Shown here: positions 23,161-35,002 of the stretch, piece by piece | Position numbering within the stretch: the first letter of the stretch is position 1 | How the letters are laid out: every line of letters starts with the position of its first letter | Origin: Notolepis coatsorum | Lineage: Eukaryota > Chordata > Actinopteri > Aulopiformes > Paralepididae | Direction of reading: 5' to 3' | Assembly: GCA_963971535.1 (NCBI GenBank) | Contig: OZ020593.1 | Span: forward strand, 41,323,766 to 41,387,765 | DNA: 64,000 bases | Position numbers and translations under genes: made by a program | Notes under the pieces: generated by a model | Database searches by the model: none | Told to the model about the DNA's origin: nothing | What the model saw: only the letters and a program-made list of their open reading frames with translations

Positions 23161-23329
23161 GTCTCTCTTTTTGTCTGTCTCTTTCTCTCTCTCTCTCTCT
23201 CTCTCTGACCACTATGTCAACATCATCACCACCCTCAGCTCTCTCTCTGTCGCTGTCTCTCTTTTTTTTTTTTTTTCTCTCTCTCTCTCTCTGTCGCTGT
23301 CTCTCTTTTTTCTCTCTCTCTCTCTGTCG

Positions 23330-23384
<55 letters not shown>

Positions 23385-23400
23385 CTGACCACTATGTCAA
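23000..23400. repeat. (CT)n microsatellite with interspersed repeat
   Basis: Long (CT)n tracts with CTCTGTCGCTGTCTCTCTTT units. The 27-bp phrase beginning TGACCACTATGT is present three times (about 22999, 23206 and 23390). Confidence 0.95.
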
Positions 23401-23763
23401 CATCATCACCACACCCTCAGCTCCTTGCCTCTCTCTCCCAGCTCTGGTTTCCAGTCCACAAGACAGATGGACCCTGGCCTCTGTTGGCTTAGGCCGATTT
23501 CAGCTCTAGTCACTTAACCTTAACCATACACCTAATCCTAACCTCAACCTCAACATGCCACCCGGAACCAAATGGCGTGAAAATGGGGAGTCCCATTATT
23601 TAGACCCTATTTTTCATCATACTGATCGATTCCAACCAAAATCCAATCAACTGGACCACGACGGGTTGTGTTTTCTTGGCGCTGGTTCACCAGGGCGACT
23701 GTACAACAGTCAACACGTCCTCACAAGCATTCAAATATGTCGTATTTTCTTTTTTACTATTAA

Positions 23764-23818
23764 TCAGAATCAGAAAGGTCTTTATTGCCAAGTATACTTT
23801 TCACATACATATTACGTA
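23764..23818 (-). mobile_element. Small LINE-tail fragment
   Basis: AGAAAGGTCTTTATTGCCAA matches the antisense 3' tail seen in many teleost LINEs. It is too short to classify. Confidence 0.4.
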
Positions 23819-25680
23819 GGCCTTAGGGGCCCCGTCTTAGACTGGTTCCGGTCCTACTTAAGTAATAGGACCTTCTCTGTCCAACTTGGTGACTTCACTT
23901 CCTCTGTGGCCCACCTCACCTGCAGGGTGCCCCAAGGCTCGATATTGGGTCCCACTCTCTTCCTCCTATATATATATACTCCCCCTAGGCCAGATCTTGG
24001 CAAAACATAACATCTTATTCCATTGCTTTGCCGATGACGTGCAGGTCTACCTCCCCTTAAAACCCACCCAAGGGAAAACATCAATAACACCACTACTTGA
24101 CTGCCTGGCAGAAATCAAGTGCTGGATGTCTGAAAACTCCCTGATATTAAATGAAGGGAAAACCGAGGTCATTGTTTTTAATAGTGCCCCCCCCCGACCC
24201 CCCTCATTGACGCACTTGGTCCCCTGGGTTCAAACCTCTCCACCTCTGTCAGGAACCTCAGGGTCATCTTCGACAGCAATTTTAATTTTAGTCAAAAACA
24301 GCTTTTACCACCTTAGACTCCTGGCGAAGACAAAGACATACCTCTCCCAAAGTAACCTAGAGACGGTGATACATGCCTTTGTCACCACTTGCCTCGACTA
24401 CTGCAATGCCCTTTACACGGGCATCGACAAATCCTTGCTTCGCCACCTACAACTGGTGCAGAACGCAGCCGCGCGCGTCCTCACAGGTCCTACTAATCAC
24501 CCCAAAGTACCAGAAAATACCCTAAAGTACCCCAAAGTATACCCCAAAATACCCCAAAATACCCCAAAGTATACCGCCAAATACCCCAAAGTACCCCAAA
24601 ATACCCCAAAGTATACCCCAAAATACCAGAAAATACCCCAAAGTACCCCAAAATACCCCAAAGTACACTATTACACACTATTACACTATTACACACTAGC
24701 ACACTATTACACACTAGCACACTATTACACTATTACATTATTACACTAGTACACTATTACACACTAGCACACTATTACACACTAGCACACTATTACACTA
24801 TTACATTATTACACTAGTACACTATTACACACTAGCAATTATTACACTATTACACACTATCACACTATTACACTAGCACACTATTACACTATTACACACT
24901 ATTACACTAGCACACTATTACACACTATTACACACTATTACACTATTACACTATTACACACTAGTACACACTATTACACACTAGCACACTATTACACTAT
25001 TACACTAGCACACTATTACACACTATTACACACTATTACACTATTACACTATTACACTATTACACACTATTACAGTATTACACTATTACACACTATTACA
25101 CACTATTACACAAAATGTGCACATTTTAGTTTTTCATTTTAGGTATTTTGTGGTACTTTGTGGTATATTCTCAGGCACTTTGGGGTATTTTGGGATATGT
25201 TGGGGTACTTTGGGGTATACTTTGGGGTATTTTGAGGTACTTTGGAGTATTTTGCAGTATTTTGGGGTACTTTGGGGTATTTTATGGTATTTTGGGGTAT
25301 ACTTTGGGGTATTTTGGGGTATTTTAGGGTACTTTGTGTTATTTTGGGGTACTTTGGGGTATTTTCTGGTACTTTGGGGTATACTTTGGGGTATTTTCTG
25401 GTATTTTCTGGTACTTTGGGGTATTTTAGGGTATTTTGGGGTACTTTGGGGGTATTTTCCGGTACTTTGGGGTATTTTGGGGTCTTTTCTGGTACTTTGG
25501 GGTATATTTTGGGGTATACTTTGGGGTATTTTGGGGTACTTTAGGGTATTTTCTGGTACTTTGGGGTGATTAGTAGGACACGTCCTCACCAAAACAAAAA
25601 AACATGAACATATCAGCCCAGTTTTGGCCTCGCTCCACTGGCTGCCTGTCCGCTTTAGGATCGATTTTAAATGAGCCCTA
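23819..25680 (+). mobile_element. LINE (Rex1/L2-like) RT fragment split by a foldback element
   Basis: RT motifs: GPVLDWFRSYLSNRTF, VPQGSILGPTLFLLYI, FADDVQVYLPL, LDYCNALYTG, LQLVQNAAARVLTG. After the insertion at 24485-25580 the homology resumes with SPVLASLHWLPVRFRIDF (about 25610-25670). The frame shifts once near 23990. It is a 5'- and 3'-truncated pseudogene. Confidence 0.85.
24485..25580. mobile_element. Foldback element with tandem-repeat arms (1,096 bp)
   Basis: It is inserted in a LINE reading frame and flanked by a 9-bp duplication CGTCCTCAC (24476-24484 / 25581-25589). The termini are inverted (AGGTCCTACTAATCACCCC versus TGTCCTACTAATCACCCC). The left arm (to about 24665) is made of CCCCAAAGTAC / CCCCAAAATAC units. 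The right arm (25140-25570) is the inverted equivalent (GGTACTTTGGGGTATTTTGG). The centre (24666-25108) is a satellite of ACACTATTAC / ACACTAGC units. It has no coding potential. The structure resembles Drosophila FB or foldback Mutator-like elements. Superfamily assignment is inference. Confidence 0.85.
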
Positions 25681-25689
25681 AATGTTTGA

Positions 25690-26316
25690 GCCCAGATTCG
25701 GCTCAAACAAGGGACTAAACACGTTTCGCAATTATGCCACATCAATGTGGAACGCCCTACCTAAAGCTGTAAAGGAATGTGAATCACTACCCACTTTCAA
25801 AAACACTCTCAAAAAACACCTACGTGAGACTGCAATTCGAAACTGGCCCCTACAAATGTCCTAACCTAGTTGTACAGTAAATGACCAAGTAAGGCTTTGT
25901 CAGTATTCCAATGTACAGTGTAAAATGTGTGTGTGTCCCCTACCCAACCCCCCCACCTCCAATGTACAGCCCTCACCCACCCACCCAACCCCACCCCACC
26001 CACCCAACCTCCTCCAATGTACAGTTTCTACGCCAAATGTATATACACTCTTTTTCTGGACACTTTTGTATCACAAACAGTACTGTATTTGCAAATCTGA
26101 TATGTCATAAATGTATAGATGTAGCAGTACTGTCTATCTGTATGTCATGTATGTCATATATGTTATGATGAATTGAAAATGGGGGACCCTGATGTAAACA
26201 AGACGAAAGTCTTTCTCTGGTCTGCATCCCCTTAACAATTGTATGTATTGAGCTGTACTGTACTGTACCCATTCTGCAATCTGTTAATAAACTTTTCAAT
26301 CAATCAATCAATCAAT
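25690..26316 (+). mobile_element. LINE family A, 3' end copy 1
   Basis: The ORF end (RFGSNKGLNTFRNYATSMWN…) is followed by a 3' UTR with the GAAAATGGGGGACC and TCTCTGGTCTGCATCCCC blocks and a (TCAA)n tail. The same 3' end occurs at 32650-33784, 43006-43790, 51190-52912 and partly at 61111-61653. A short-repeat tail instead of poly(A) is typical of CR1/L2/Rex1-type LINEs. Confidence 0.88.
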
Positions 26317-26984
26317 GTTTTTAAATCACTAAGGGCGCGGATCCACCTGCCTCATATTTATGACCGCACGTGTCTTTTTTCAATGTATCCCAATGGGGAG
26401 AGAGCGTATGCGGCCGCATGCGCCGCCTATAGGAAATGCGCTGCAGTCGGCTTCTTTTTTCAGCTTTTTTGTGCGGCCGAAAGTTGAAACTTTCTGAACT
26501 TTCAGAGCGATGCGCTGAGCTCATTTTCAGACAACCAATCGCAGCCATTCATATCTACCACTCTGTTTGTAACCTGACACCGGAGCTGCCTGCCTGTCTT
26601 GGCTGTCTCCCACAGTAAACAGGCCATTGAGATTCGCGACAAAACACAAATACACTAATAATAATAACTACACGAATACACTACTAAAAAGCTAATAAAA
26701 AGCAAAGGGCGAACTGTGGTGTCAGGCAATAACTATATATATAATTAATATACAATAAAGTTATTAAAATATGCTATAATATGTGCAAAACCGCGGCAGG
26801 AAAAAACGATAAAAGGATGGCTGTAGATTTCTTTCTGTCATCTACAAGATGCGCTTCATGCCAGCACTGCCGGCGCACTGCCAGTGTTTTTGTGAGATTG
26901 GTGGACCCTAAATGGCACGACTCCTCCATATCTGTCCGAACTCCTGCACCGCCACACCCCCCACTGATCCCTCAGATCAGCTGA

Positions 26985-27437
26985 CCAGCTGCTACTGGTG
27001 GTGCCTAGAACTAGGCTCAAGACTAGGGGAGACAGAGCTTTCTCCACCGCAGCGCCTAGACTGTGGAACAGGCTCCGCCTCAGCGTACGGACCGCCCAGA
27101 CCGTGCAGGCTTTTAAATCACTTTTAAAAACCTACCTGTTCTCCTTGGCCTTCCCCCCCCACTTAATCACCACTAGACCCCTGGCCCTTCTATCCTCTTT
27201 GTTTTACTGTGTCCTACCTGTTTTTATTACTTTCATTGCTTTACTATGTTTTTAATCTTATATCTTGCATCATATTATTTTGTTTTTATTACTTTCATTG
27301 CTTTATTATGTTTTTAATCTTATATCTTGCATCACATTTTTTTGTTTTTATCAACCTGCTTGTGAAGCACTTTGGTGCCAGCTGCCGCTGCCTGGAAATG
27401 TGCTATATAAATAAAATTGACTTGACTTGACTTGACA
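26985..27437 (+). mobile_element. LINE 3' end (Rex1/L2-like)
   Basis: It encodes APRLWNRLRLSVRTAQTVQA FKSLLKTYLF in one frame, then an AT-rich 3' UTR, and ends with TGACTTGACTTGACTTGAC repeats. Confidence 0.8.
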
Positions 27438-27439
27438 TA

Positions 27440-27952
27440 CAAGGAATTTGCTTTGGACGTTACTGGTGCGACATTAGCGGACAGACATTAACAGACAGAT
27501 AATACAATAAAGTGGTGGAGTAAAATAAAATGAAATATGAGCTAGGTTAAGCACAATAGAATAATATATTTATGAAATAAAATATAGGCCAGGGCTGTAC
27601 GACTGTATAAGAGGTTGAGTAAAATTATTGTATATAAACTAAATTAAATATAGCACAATAGATATAGTACAATTAGAAGTAAAAAATGGAATAGGCCAAG
27701 GCTGTGCAACTGGGAAGATGTGGTAGATTATACAATTATATACACTAATTAGAGTGAAGTAACAATACAGTGGTCAAGTATATAGTCCAGTAGGGTGTGT
27801 TAATGTAACACAGTGGGGGGGGTGTCAGTGAGGGTCCAGAGCCTTGTTGATCAGGCTCACTGCAGAGGGGAAGAAACTGTTCTTGTGGTGTGAGGTTTTG
27901 GCCCTGATGGACCGCAGCCTCCTGCCAGAGGGGAGTGACGCAAACAGGTTAT
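27440..27952 (-). mobile_element. LINE 3' end, minus strand
   Basis: Minus-strand ORF end: SIRAKTSHHKNSFFPSAV then LINKALDPH and a stop near 27835, followed by a 3' UTR with (ATA)-rich sequence. The motif is common at the C-terminus of teleost LINE ORF2. Confidence 0.65.
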
Positions 27953-28198
27953 AAGTGACCGAAGGGACATATTTTATGTTTTCCTAACAAATTCCTAATT
28001 CTTCGTCTGTTGTCTGGTGGTTGCCACGTTGGATTGAATTGCAGCCTGGAGGGTGGCTCGATTGCTCTGGGAAAACACTCCCACTCATTCGTGACCCATA
28101 TCCTTTGATTCTGATAACCTGTTAGTAAAACCTGATACCAGTATCTGTCTGTCAGAATCACTATTATCTGCTCAGTCTAGACCTGAAATACAATATAA

Positions 28199-28763
28199 AA
28201 TGAATAGTCTTGATGGGAAAGTAGTATATTGAATAGTCTTGATGAGATAATAGTATAGTGAATAGTCTTGATGGGAAAGTAGTATATTCAAGTGAATAGT
28301 CTTGATAAGAAAGTAGTATAGTGAATAGTCTTGAAGGTAAAGTAGTATAGTGAATAGTATTGAAGGTAAAGTAGTATAGTGAATAGTATTGATGAGAAAG
28401 TAGTATAGTGAATAGTCTTGAAGGTAAAGTAGTATAGTGAATAGTCTTGATGAGAAAGTAGTATAGTGAATAGTCTTGAAGGTAAAGTAGTATAGTGAAT
28501 AGTCTTGATGAGAAAGTAGTATAGTGAATAGTCTTGAAGGTAAAGTAGTATAGTGAATAGTCTTGATGAGAAAGTAGTATAGTGAATAGTCTTGAAGGTA
28601 AAGTAGTATAGTGAATAGTATTGATGAGAAAGTAGTATAGTGAATAGTCTTGAAGGTAAAGTAGTATAGTGAATAGTCTTGATGAGAAAGTAGTATAGTG
28701 AATAGTCTTGATGGGAAAGTAGTATAGTGAATAGTCTTGATGGGAAAGTAGTATAGTGAATAG
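28199..28763. repeat. 29-bp minisatellite, about 19 copies, alternating dimer
   Basis: Units GTGAATAGTCTTGATGAGAA and GTGAATAGTCTTGAAGGTAA, each followed by AGTAGTATA, mostly alternate to form a 58-bp dimer. Frames stay open on the minus strand for over 210 codons purely from periodicity. A remnant follows the hAT insertion at 30189-30235. Confidence 0.95.
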
Positions 28764-29316
28764 TAGGGCTGTCTTAAATACTTCGAAGCTTCGAAGCTTC
28801 GTTCGATGGCACAAGCTTCGAACATTTAAAAGAAATCGAAGTTTAAAAAAAAAAAAAAAAAATTAACTTCAATTTTTTTTTATGTTCGAAGCTTGTGCCA
28901 TCGAAATAACGTGTATCCATTCAACTAGCTGCTGTACTGCTATGGTAGCTAGCCTAGCCGCAATGCTATGGCCGATCCCATTCACGTTAGCATGTAAGCT
29001 AACAACAAGAGCTTTAGGTTTAGTCTCTCGCTTTTTGAGAGACATAAACTCTCTGCTCTTGGTGGTACATTGTGTTGATGACTCTGCACCCCCCCTTAAC
29101 AACTGTTTGTATTGAGCCGTATTGTATTGTACCCATTCTGCAATGTTAAATAACGTTTATCCATTCAACTAGCTGCTGTACTGCTATGGTAGCTAGCCTA
29201 GCCGCAATGCTATGGTCGATCCCATTCACGTTAGCATGTAAGCTAACAACAACAAGAGCGTTAGGTTTAGTCTCTCGCTTTTCGCTTTTCATTTTTATTT
29301 TTATTTTTTACTTCGA

Positions 29317-29378
<62 letters not shown>

Positions 29379-30188
29379 CATGGGGCCATTGGGTGGGGCC
29401 GGGGGACAAATACACTGGAGGAAAGTAACCCAGCTCAGCACTGCCCAAATTATATCATCACTATTGCCTGTTTGAAGGATATCATCCTCAAACACATATA
29501 CACCTACATGCCTTGTAGAATTCCACACATAAGAAAGAAAGATACTGGGATGAATAAACAAAATAGGAAATAAAATGTAGAAATGCATGCAATACATAAA
29601 TAAATATGAATCTCCATATATGAAATAGAACATTTAGATAAGGTGCTACTGAGATGTTTTGGTGAGTTCTTTGTTTTTTTGTGGAAGTAGCCCTTCTTAA
29701 AAATGCATGAACATTCACTGATAATTGGTCTGTAGTGGAGTCTACAAGGTCTACATTGCCGGACCATGTAGAATCCGGACCTTGTAGACTGACATAATTC
29801 TGTGCATAGTTTAGTCTACACAGGCCATATTTCAAATAATCAAAATCTTACTTCATTCATCTTAAACATTCTTGATTTGGGGGATTGGTAGTTCCCATGA
29901 AATCTGAAGTTGTTCAAACGACAACAGCGATCCACCTTGAATTAAATCACACAGCCGAGTGAAACCTTGTTGGCTGCGTCACAGTCACGAAAGGGGCTAC
30001 TTAATTAATTAATCCAATCCACTTTATTTATAGAGCACATTTAAAAACAACAAAGTTTACGAAAGTGCTGTACAAGTCCCACAACATAAGATAAATTTTT
30101 TTTTTTTTTTTAATCGAAGCTTCGAATTCAAATCGAAGCTCGGCCCCGAAGCTTCGATTGCCAAAAAAAGCTTCGAAAGTCAGCCCTA
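28764..30188. mobile_element. hAT element (1,425 bp), non-coding
   Basis: 8-bp duplication GTGAATAG (28756-28763 / 30189-30196), drawn from the minisatellite it entered. Ends TAGGGCTGTC / TAGGGCTGAC (complement), with TTCGAAGCTTCGA subterminal repeats on both sides. It contains an internal direct duplication (about 28907-29035 and 29150-29280) and a (TG)n tract at 29319-29376. No transposase frame. Confidence 0.92.
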
Positions 30189-30411
30189 GTGAATAGTAGT
30201 ATTCACTAGTATAGTATAGTGAAAAGTAGTATTTGCGATTGTGACTGAGGACACTGTTTTGAAAAAACTGAGGGCCCTCAACCCTAACGAGGCAACAGGA
30301 TACCTGCTAGAATCTAGATGTCTTAGGGATGCAGGGTCCATCACCTCCGGTTTAACACACATTGTAAATCTATCCATCAAAGGACAGTTTCCCTATGATC
30401 TCAAACAAGCC

Positions 30412-30872
30412 ATCAGACTCGTCAACGCCCCCCTAATACCCCCCCCCTGGACTACACTTGAGAACACTGCTGCTGATGATGATAAACTGTATTTACACAC
30501 TGCTAAAATGTGCTCATTGCTCATTGCACATCACACCACACTTTTTTTGCTTTGGAACTGTACATAGCCATTTTGTTATTACATTTCATAGTAAAATATC
30601 TACATCCTGATCTGCAATGCACACTTTTTAGAACTGTATATAGTCATCTTTATTTTATTCTATGCTAAATGTATTGTATTGCACTGCACACTTTTTCGAA
30701 CTGTATATAGTAATCTTGTTTTAGTAATCTTATTTTATTCTATGCTAAATTTATTGTATTTTATTATTGGAAGCTGCTATAATTGAGGGTCCACAATAAG
30801 TAGATTTTCACTCTTCTTGCTGTAAAGTACTGAAATAAGTGACAATAAAGGAATCTGAAATCTGAAATCTGA
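30412..30872 (+). mobile_element. LINE 3' end inserted in family D LINE
   Basis: It begins with an ORF end (AIRLVNAPLIPPPWT), has a 3' UTR with repeated AACTGTATATAGT, and ends ATCTGAAATCTGAA. It lies between GCC and AGA codons of the host frame. AAGCC occurs at both edges as a short duplication. Confidence 0.75.
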
Positions 30873-31101
30873 AGCCAGAGTCATTCCGCTTTACAAAAAA
30901 GTTAATAAACTAGACCCAGGGAACTATAGGCCTGTGTCTATTCTTAGTGCGGTGTCCAAGGTCATAGAAAGGATCATTCATGATAAAATAAAGAATACCT
31001 CACCACAAACAACCTGTTGTTCGAGCTCCAGTCAGGATTTAGAACATCACCTTCCACAGACGCATGTTTATTGTATCTGACAGACCAAACAGAGGTGGAC
31101 A

Positions 31102-31550
31102 GGGGCGGTCAGGTGGCGTAACGGAGATTGCGTTCGTCACCAACCCCGGAGACGCTGGATTCGCCTGTTATGGCTTGGCTGGCCATTCACACTAATACAA
31201 TTGGCAGTATTAGAGGGTGGGAGAAGCTGGCGGGGTGGGTCCGGGTCGTTGTAAACAGCGACTCCTACAGTTCGGTCGGGGCGCCTGCTAAGCGCAGATA
31301 GGATCTAAGGGCGGTAGTGTGATCCTTCCACACGTTAAACGCTCTCAGTGAGAGTCCGCGCTGCCTGGTGAAAAGAAGCGGTTGATTGGCTAGACGTGTG
31401 TCGGAGGAAGCGCGTGATAGCCTCCACTCTCCCAGACCGACTGTGGGGGGTAAGTGCGCAGCGACCAGGAAGGGGATTGGGAATTGGCATAACGACTAAC
31501 AGGGAGAAAATCTGAGGAAAAAGGAGGAAAAAAAATAAAATAAAAAATAC
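31102..31550 (+). mobile_element. tRNA-derived SINE (family 1)
   Basis: 12-bp duplication CAGAGGTGGACA (31090-31101 / 31551-31562). Head GGGGCGGTCAGGTGGCGTAA has a consensus A box. The body motif CAGCGACTCCTACAGTTCGG is present, with an A-rich tail. It is inserted in a LINE RT frame. Confidence 0.92.
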
Positions 31551-31676
31551 CAGAGGTGGACAAAGGTCAATTCGGTGGGATGGTTTTATTAGATTTACAA
31601 AAAGCATTTGACACCGTTAACCACAACATACTTTTATATAAACTGAAGGCTATGGGTTTTAACAGTATGTCCTTAA

Positions 31677-32632
31677 CACATTGTGCGCCATAAACGGCGT
31701 AAATCGTTATTGCCCACCATGCGTTGAACGCCAACAACGGCGTAAATCGTTTTTGGGATCAATATTAATTTTTTTTGCCATGGCATTCATAATTCATCCA
31801 CCCTCCCTCCGGACTGCAGCTGCACCCTGTTCTGACATTGCAACGCCTCAATACCACCGCCTGGTGGATGGTCGGGCGAGTTACACTCACGCCAAACCGG
31901 AAGTGGCGATCGGTGCATCGAGGAAATTCCTCCGCCAGAGATATATTGTGGCGTGGATCAATATACACACTCGAGTGCATTTGGATCGCTTTCGAAAAGC
32001 AATAATCGATATGATTTCGGCGTTTATTGCGTCATACAAACCGGAAATGGATCTAGGAGATCGACGTCAAATAATTGGGATATTTTTCCTCCAGTCTCAT
32101 CGGCGAACGGTAAGAGGACACTAACGTTATTTTCAGCCCGATTGTCCATTTCTTTGTTTGCAATCAGTCTGATCAATATATAAACCCATACTAAATAAAG
32201 CCGTTACTGACTATCAAGGAATTATAAACGATCCCCCCCCCCCCCTTTCCTTCACGCATGATGAAGCATAATGTATACCGATCATATACATTTGAATTTT
32301 TTAATATAGCGTGTATAGGAAAGAAACGGCAATCGATAATCTATCATATTATGCGTCAGGGCCTATAACTAGCGTTTTTGGAATTACAGCAGAAAAGCTT
32401 AAAAACATACTTATATTCTCGACGGTATTAACACAACAATGTATGAATGAAAAAATATAATGTTCCCACATCCGGAACGATAGATAATCGATGTTGAATG
32501 GGCCATAGTAATGCAGATATAGCTATAATATTTAAAAAGTTATAGCCCTGCAAAGAAGGTAAACATCTCCATAGGCTTACAGCGGTGGCAGACTGGGTAT
32601 AATGATGGGCATACTGCGTGGCAATCAATGTG
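31677..32632. mobile_element. piggyBac-type MITE (956 bp)
   Basis: Flanked by TTAA (31673-31676 / 32633-32636). Inverted ends CACATTGTGCGCC / CACATTGATTGCC. TTAA duplication with CA-starting ends is the piggyBac signature. The 147-codon frame at 31681 shows no transposase motif. Confidence 0.88.
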
Positions 32633-32649
32633 TTAAGGTGGATGGAGTC

Positions 32650-33784
32650 ATGAATGAATGAATGAATGAATGAATGAATGAATGAAAACTTTATTTAATA
32701 GATAGCAGAATGGGTACAATACAGTACGGCTCAATACACACAATTGTTAAGGGGATGCAGACCAGAGAAAGACGTTTGTCTTGTTTACATCAGGGTCCCC
32801 CATTTTCAATTCATAGTGACATTTATGACATATACAACATACATGACATCATGACATTTATGGCATAGGGACATACATGACATACAGGTATATAGTACTG
32901 TTACATTTGTGACATATATGATATGCAAATATACAGTACTGTTACCCATAGATCCTGACAGAGAGTATATACATATGATGGGGAGGAGACTGTACATTAG
33001 GAGGGGGTGGGTGGGTGGGAGAGAAATATACATACGGTGGGGAGAGAATATATACATACGGTGGGGAGGAGACTGTACATTAGGAGGTGGTGGGTGGGTG
33101 GGAGAGAAATATACATACAGTGGGGAGAGAATATATACATACGGTGGGGAGGAGACTGTCTATTAGGAGGGGGTGGGGGTGGGGGGGTTTGGACATTTAC
33201 GGTGGCCAGTTTCAAATTGCAGCCTCCCGTAGGTGCTCTTTTAGAGCGGTTTTGAATGTGGGTAGGGATTCACATTCCTTTTACAGCTTTGGGTAGGGCG
33301 TTCCACATTGATGTGGCATAATTGCTAAACGTGTTTAGTCCCTTGTTTGAGCCGAATCTGGGTTTAACATGATTAGTTGAGCTTCCTCTGGTGTTGTGGT
33401 CGTGGTATTCACTGACCTTTGGGAAGTATTTTGACATGTACATGGGTACCTTAGTCGTATAGTGTATCTTGTAGACCAGGCCCATTGCAAGTTGCTGTAC
33501 TCTGTCGTCTACTCTAAGCCCTCCTAGGTAGTCAAAGTGGGCAGGGGTGAGGTGGGTTCTAGGAGTAAGGTCAAGTAGTAGTCTGACCAGTTTGTTTTGT
33601 GATGTTTGTAATCTTGTTTTTAGCGCCTTTGAGGTGCTTTGGTACCATGAGGTGCAAGCATAGTCGTAGTAGCCTTGAATGAGTGCTCCTGCCAGAGTCT
33701 TCAGGGTATTCTTGTTTACCAGAGAGGAAATCCGGTACAAGAATCTAGTTCGTTGGTTGACTTTTTTTATTACCTTTGATGCCA
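32650..33784 (-). mobile_element. LINE family A, 3' end copy 2 (inverted)
   Basis: Minus-strand ORF end 33784-33270 (YRISSLVNKNTLKTLAGALI, LLLDLTPRTHLTPAHFD, NYATSMWNALPKAVK), then the 3' UTR with a tandem duplication of the TACATACGGTGGGGAG block, and a (TGAA)n tail at 32650-32688. Confidence 0.88.
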
Positions 33785-34021
33785 TATCTGAGAGGCAGTA
33801 AACAAGTAGTGAAAATGAATGGGAGCATCTCCTCCTCACTCCAACAGACATGCAGGGTGACGCAAGGGAGTATTTTAGGACCACTTCTATTTATTTATGT
33901 TAATGACATGAAATCTGCCCGTGAATGTAACTTGTTTTTGTTTGCAGACAAAAGAGAAGTTGAGAGGTCACTCAGTCATGAGCTTGACAAGATCAGTCAT
34001 TGGCTGGTTGAAAATAGGTTA

Positions 34022-35002
34022 CTTTTTGGCTCTGCCATTCGACTTAAAAGGTCTCCTGGGTTCAAAGTAGTGGTAGGAGATATCAAGGTTACAGCTAGGG
34101 AGGAAGTCATGTACCTAGGATGTGTTTTAGACAACACATTATCAGGGGTGAGCATGGTACAAAAGGCGGTCTCAAAGATCAACCACCTATGTTAACAGGT
34201 CAGCCTTAGAAGTCCTGGCAGGGGCCCTGATTCAATGTCATTATGACTATGCATGCTCCTCCTGGTACACTGGCATCACATAGCACTGAAAGGAAGGCTA
34301 CAGACAGCTCAGAACAAATTAGCTAGACTGATATTAAAACTCCAACCCAGGACTCACCTTTCACAGACACATTTTGACAGCCTCAAGTGGCTCAGGGTTG
34401 AGGAGATGGTCTCTCAATTAAAACTCTGCATGGTATACAAGATACTCGGGAATACTGTCCCTCAGTACCTCTGTGGATATTTTAACAGGGTTAGGGATGT
34501 ACACGCCACCAGGGGGAGCCCTACAGACTTGCTCCCAGTAAGATGCAACAGAGGAATAGGCCAAAACCCATTCCTGTATTCAGCAGCAGTACTATGGAAT
34601 AGCCTACCAATCCCACCACCTGGGTAAAACCGAAGCTATTCTTTTTGGCTCTGCCATTCGACTTAAAAGGTCTCCTGGGTTCAAAGTAGTGGTAGGTGAT
34701 ATCAAGGTTACAGCTAGGGAGGAAGTCATGTACCTAGGATGTGTTTTAGACAACACATTATCAGGGGTGAGCATGGTACAAAAGGCGGTCTCAAAAATGG
34801 TCTCTCAATTAAAACTCTGCATGGTATACAAGATACTCGGGAATACTGTCCCTCAGTACCTCTGTGGATATTTTAACAGGGTTAGGGATGTACACGCCAC
34901 CAGGGGGAGCCCTACAGACTTGCTCCCAGTAAGATGCAACAGAGGAATAGGCCAAAACCCATTCCTGTATTCAGCAGCAGTACTATGGAATAGCCTACCA
35001 AT
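34022..35002 (+). repeat. Tandem duplication within LINE family D
   Basis: 34022-34177 is repeated at 34641-34796 and 34408-34608 at 34797-35000 with few mismatches. The second copy lacks the about 230 bp that separate the two blocks in the first, so one deletion accompanied the duplication. Confidence 0.9.

Noticed and set aside
22964..23492. Arg/Glu-rich and Ser/Leu-rich ORFs
   Set aside because: Translations of a (CT)n microsatellite.
24493..25745. ORFs rich in YFGVLWG or PKYPKV repeats
   Set aside because: Simple translations of the tandem-repeat arms of the foldback element.
28164..28825. Two overlapping 216-codon minus-strand ORFs
   Set aside because: Pure products of the 29-bp minisatellite. 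Two frames are open with the same permuted peptide.
31681..32124. 147-codon ORF inside the piggyBac MITE
   Set aside because: No DDD transposase or other domain. The element is far too short to be autonomous.
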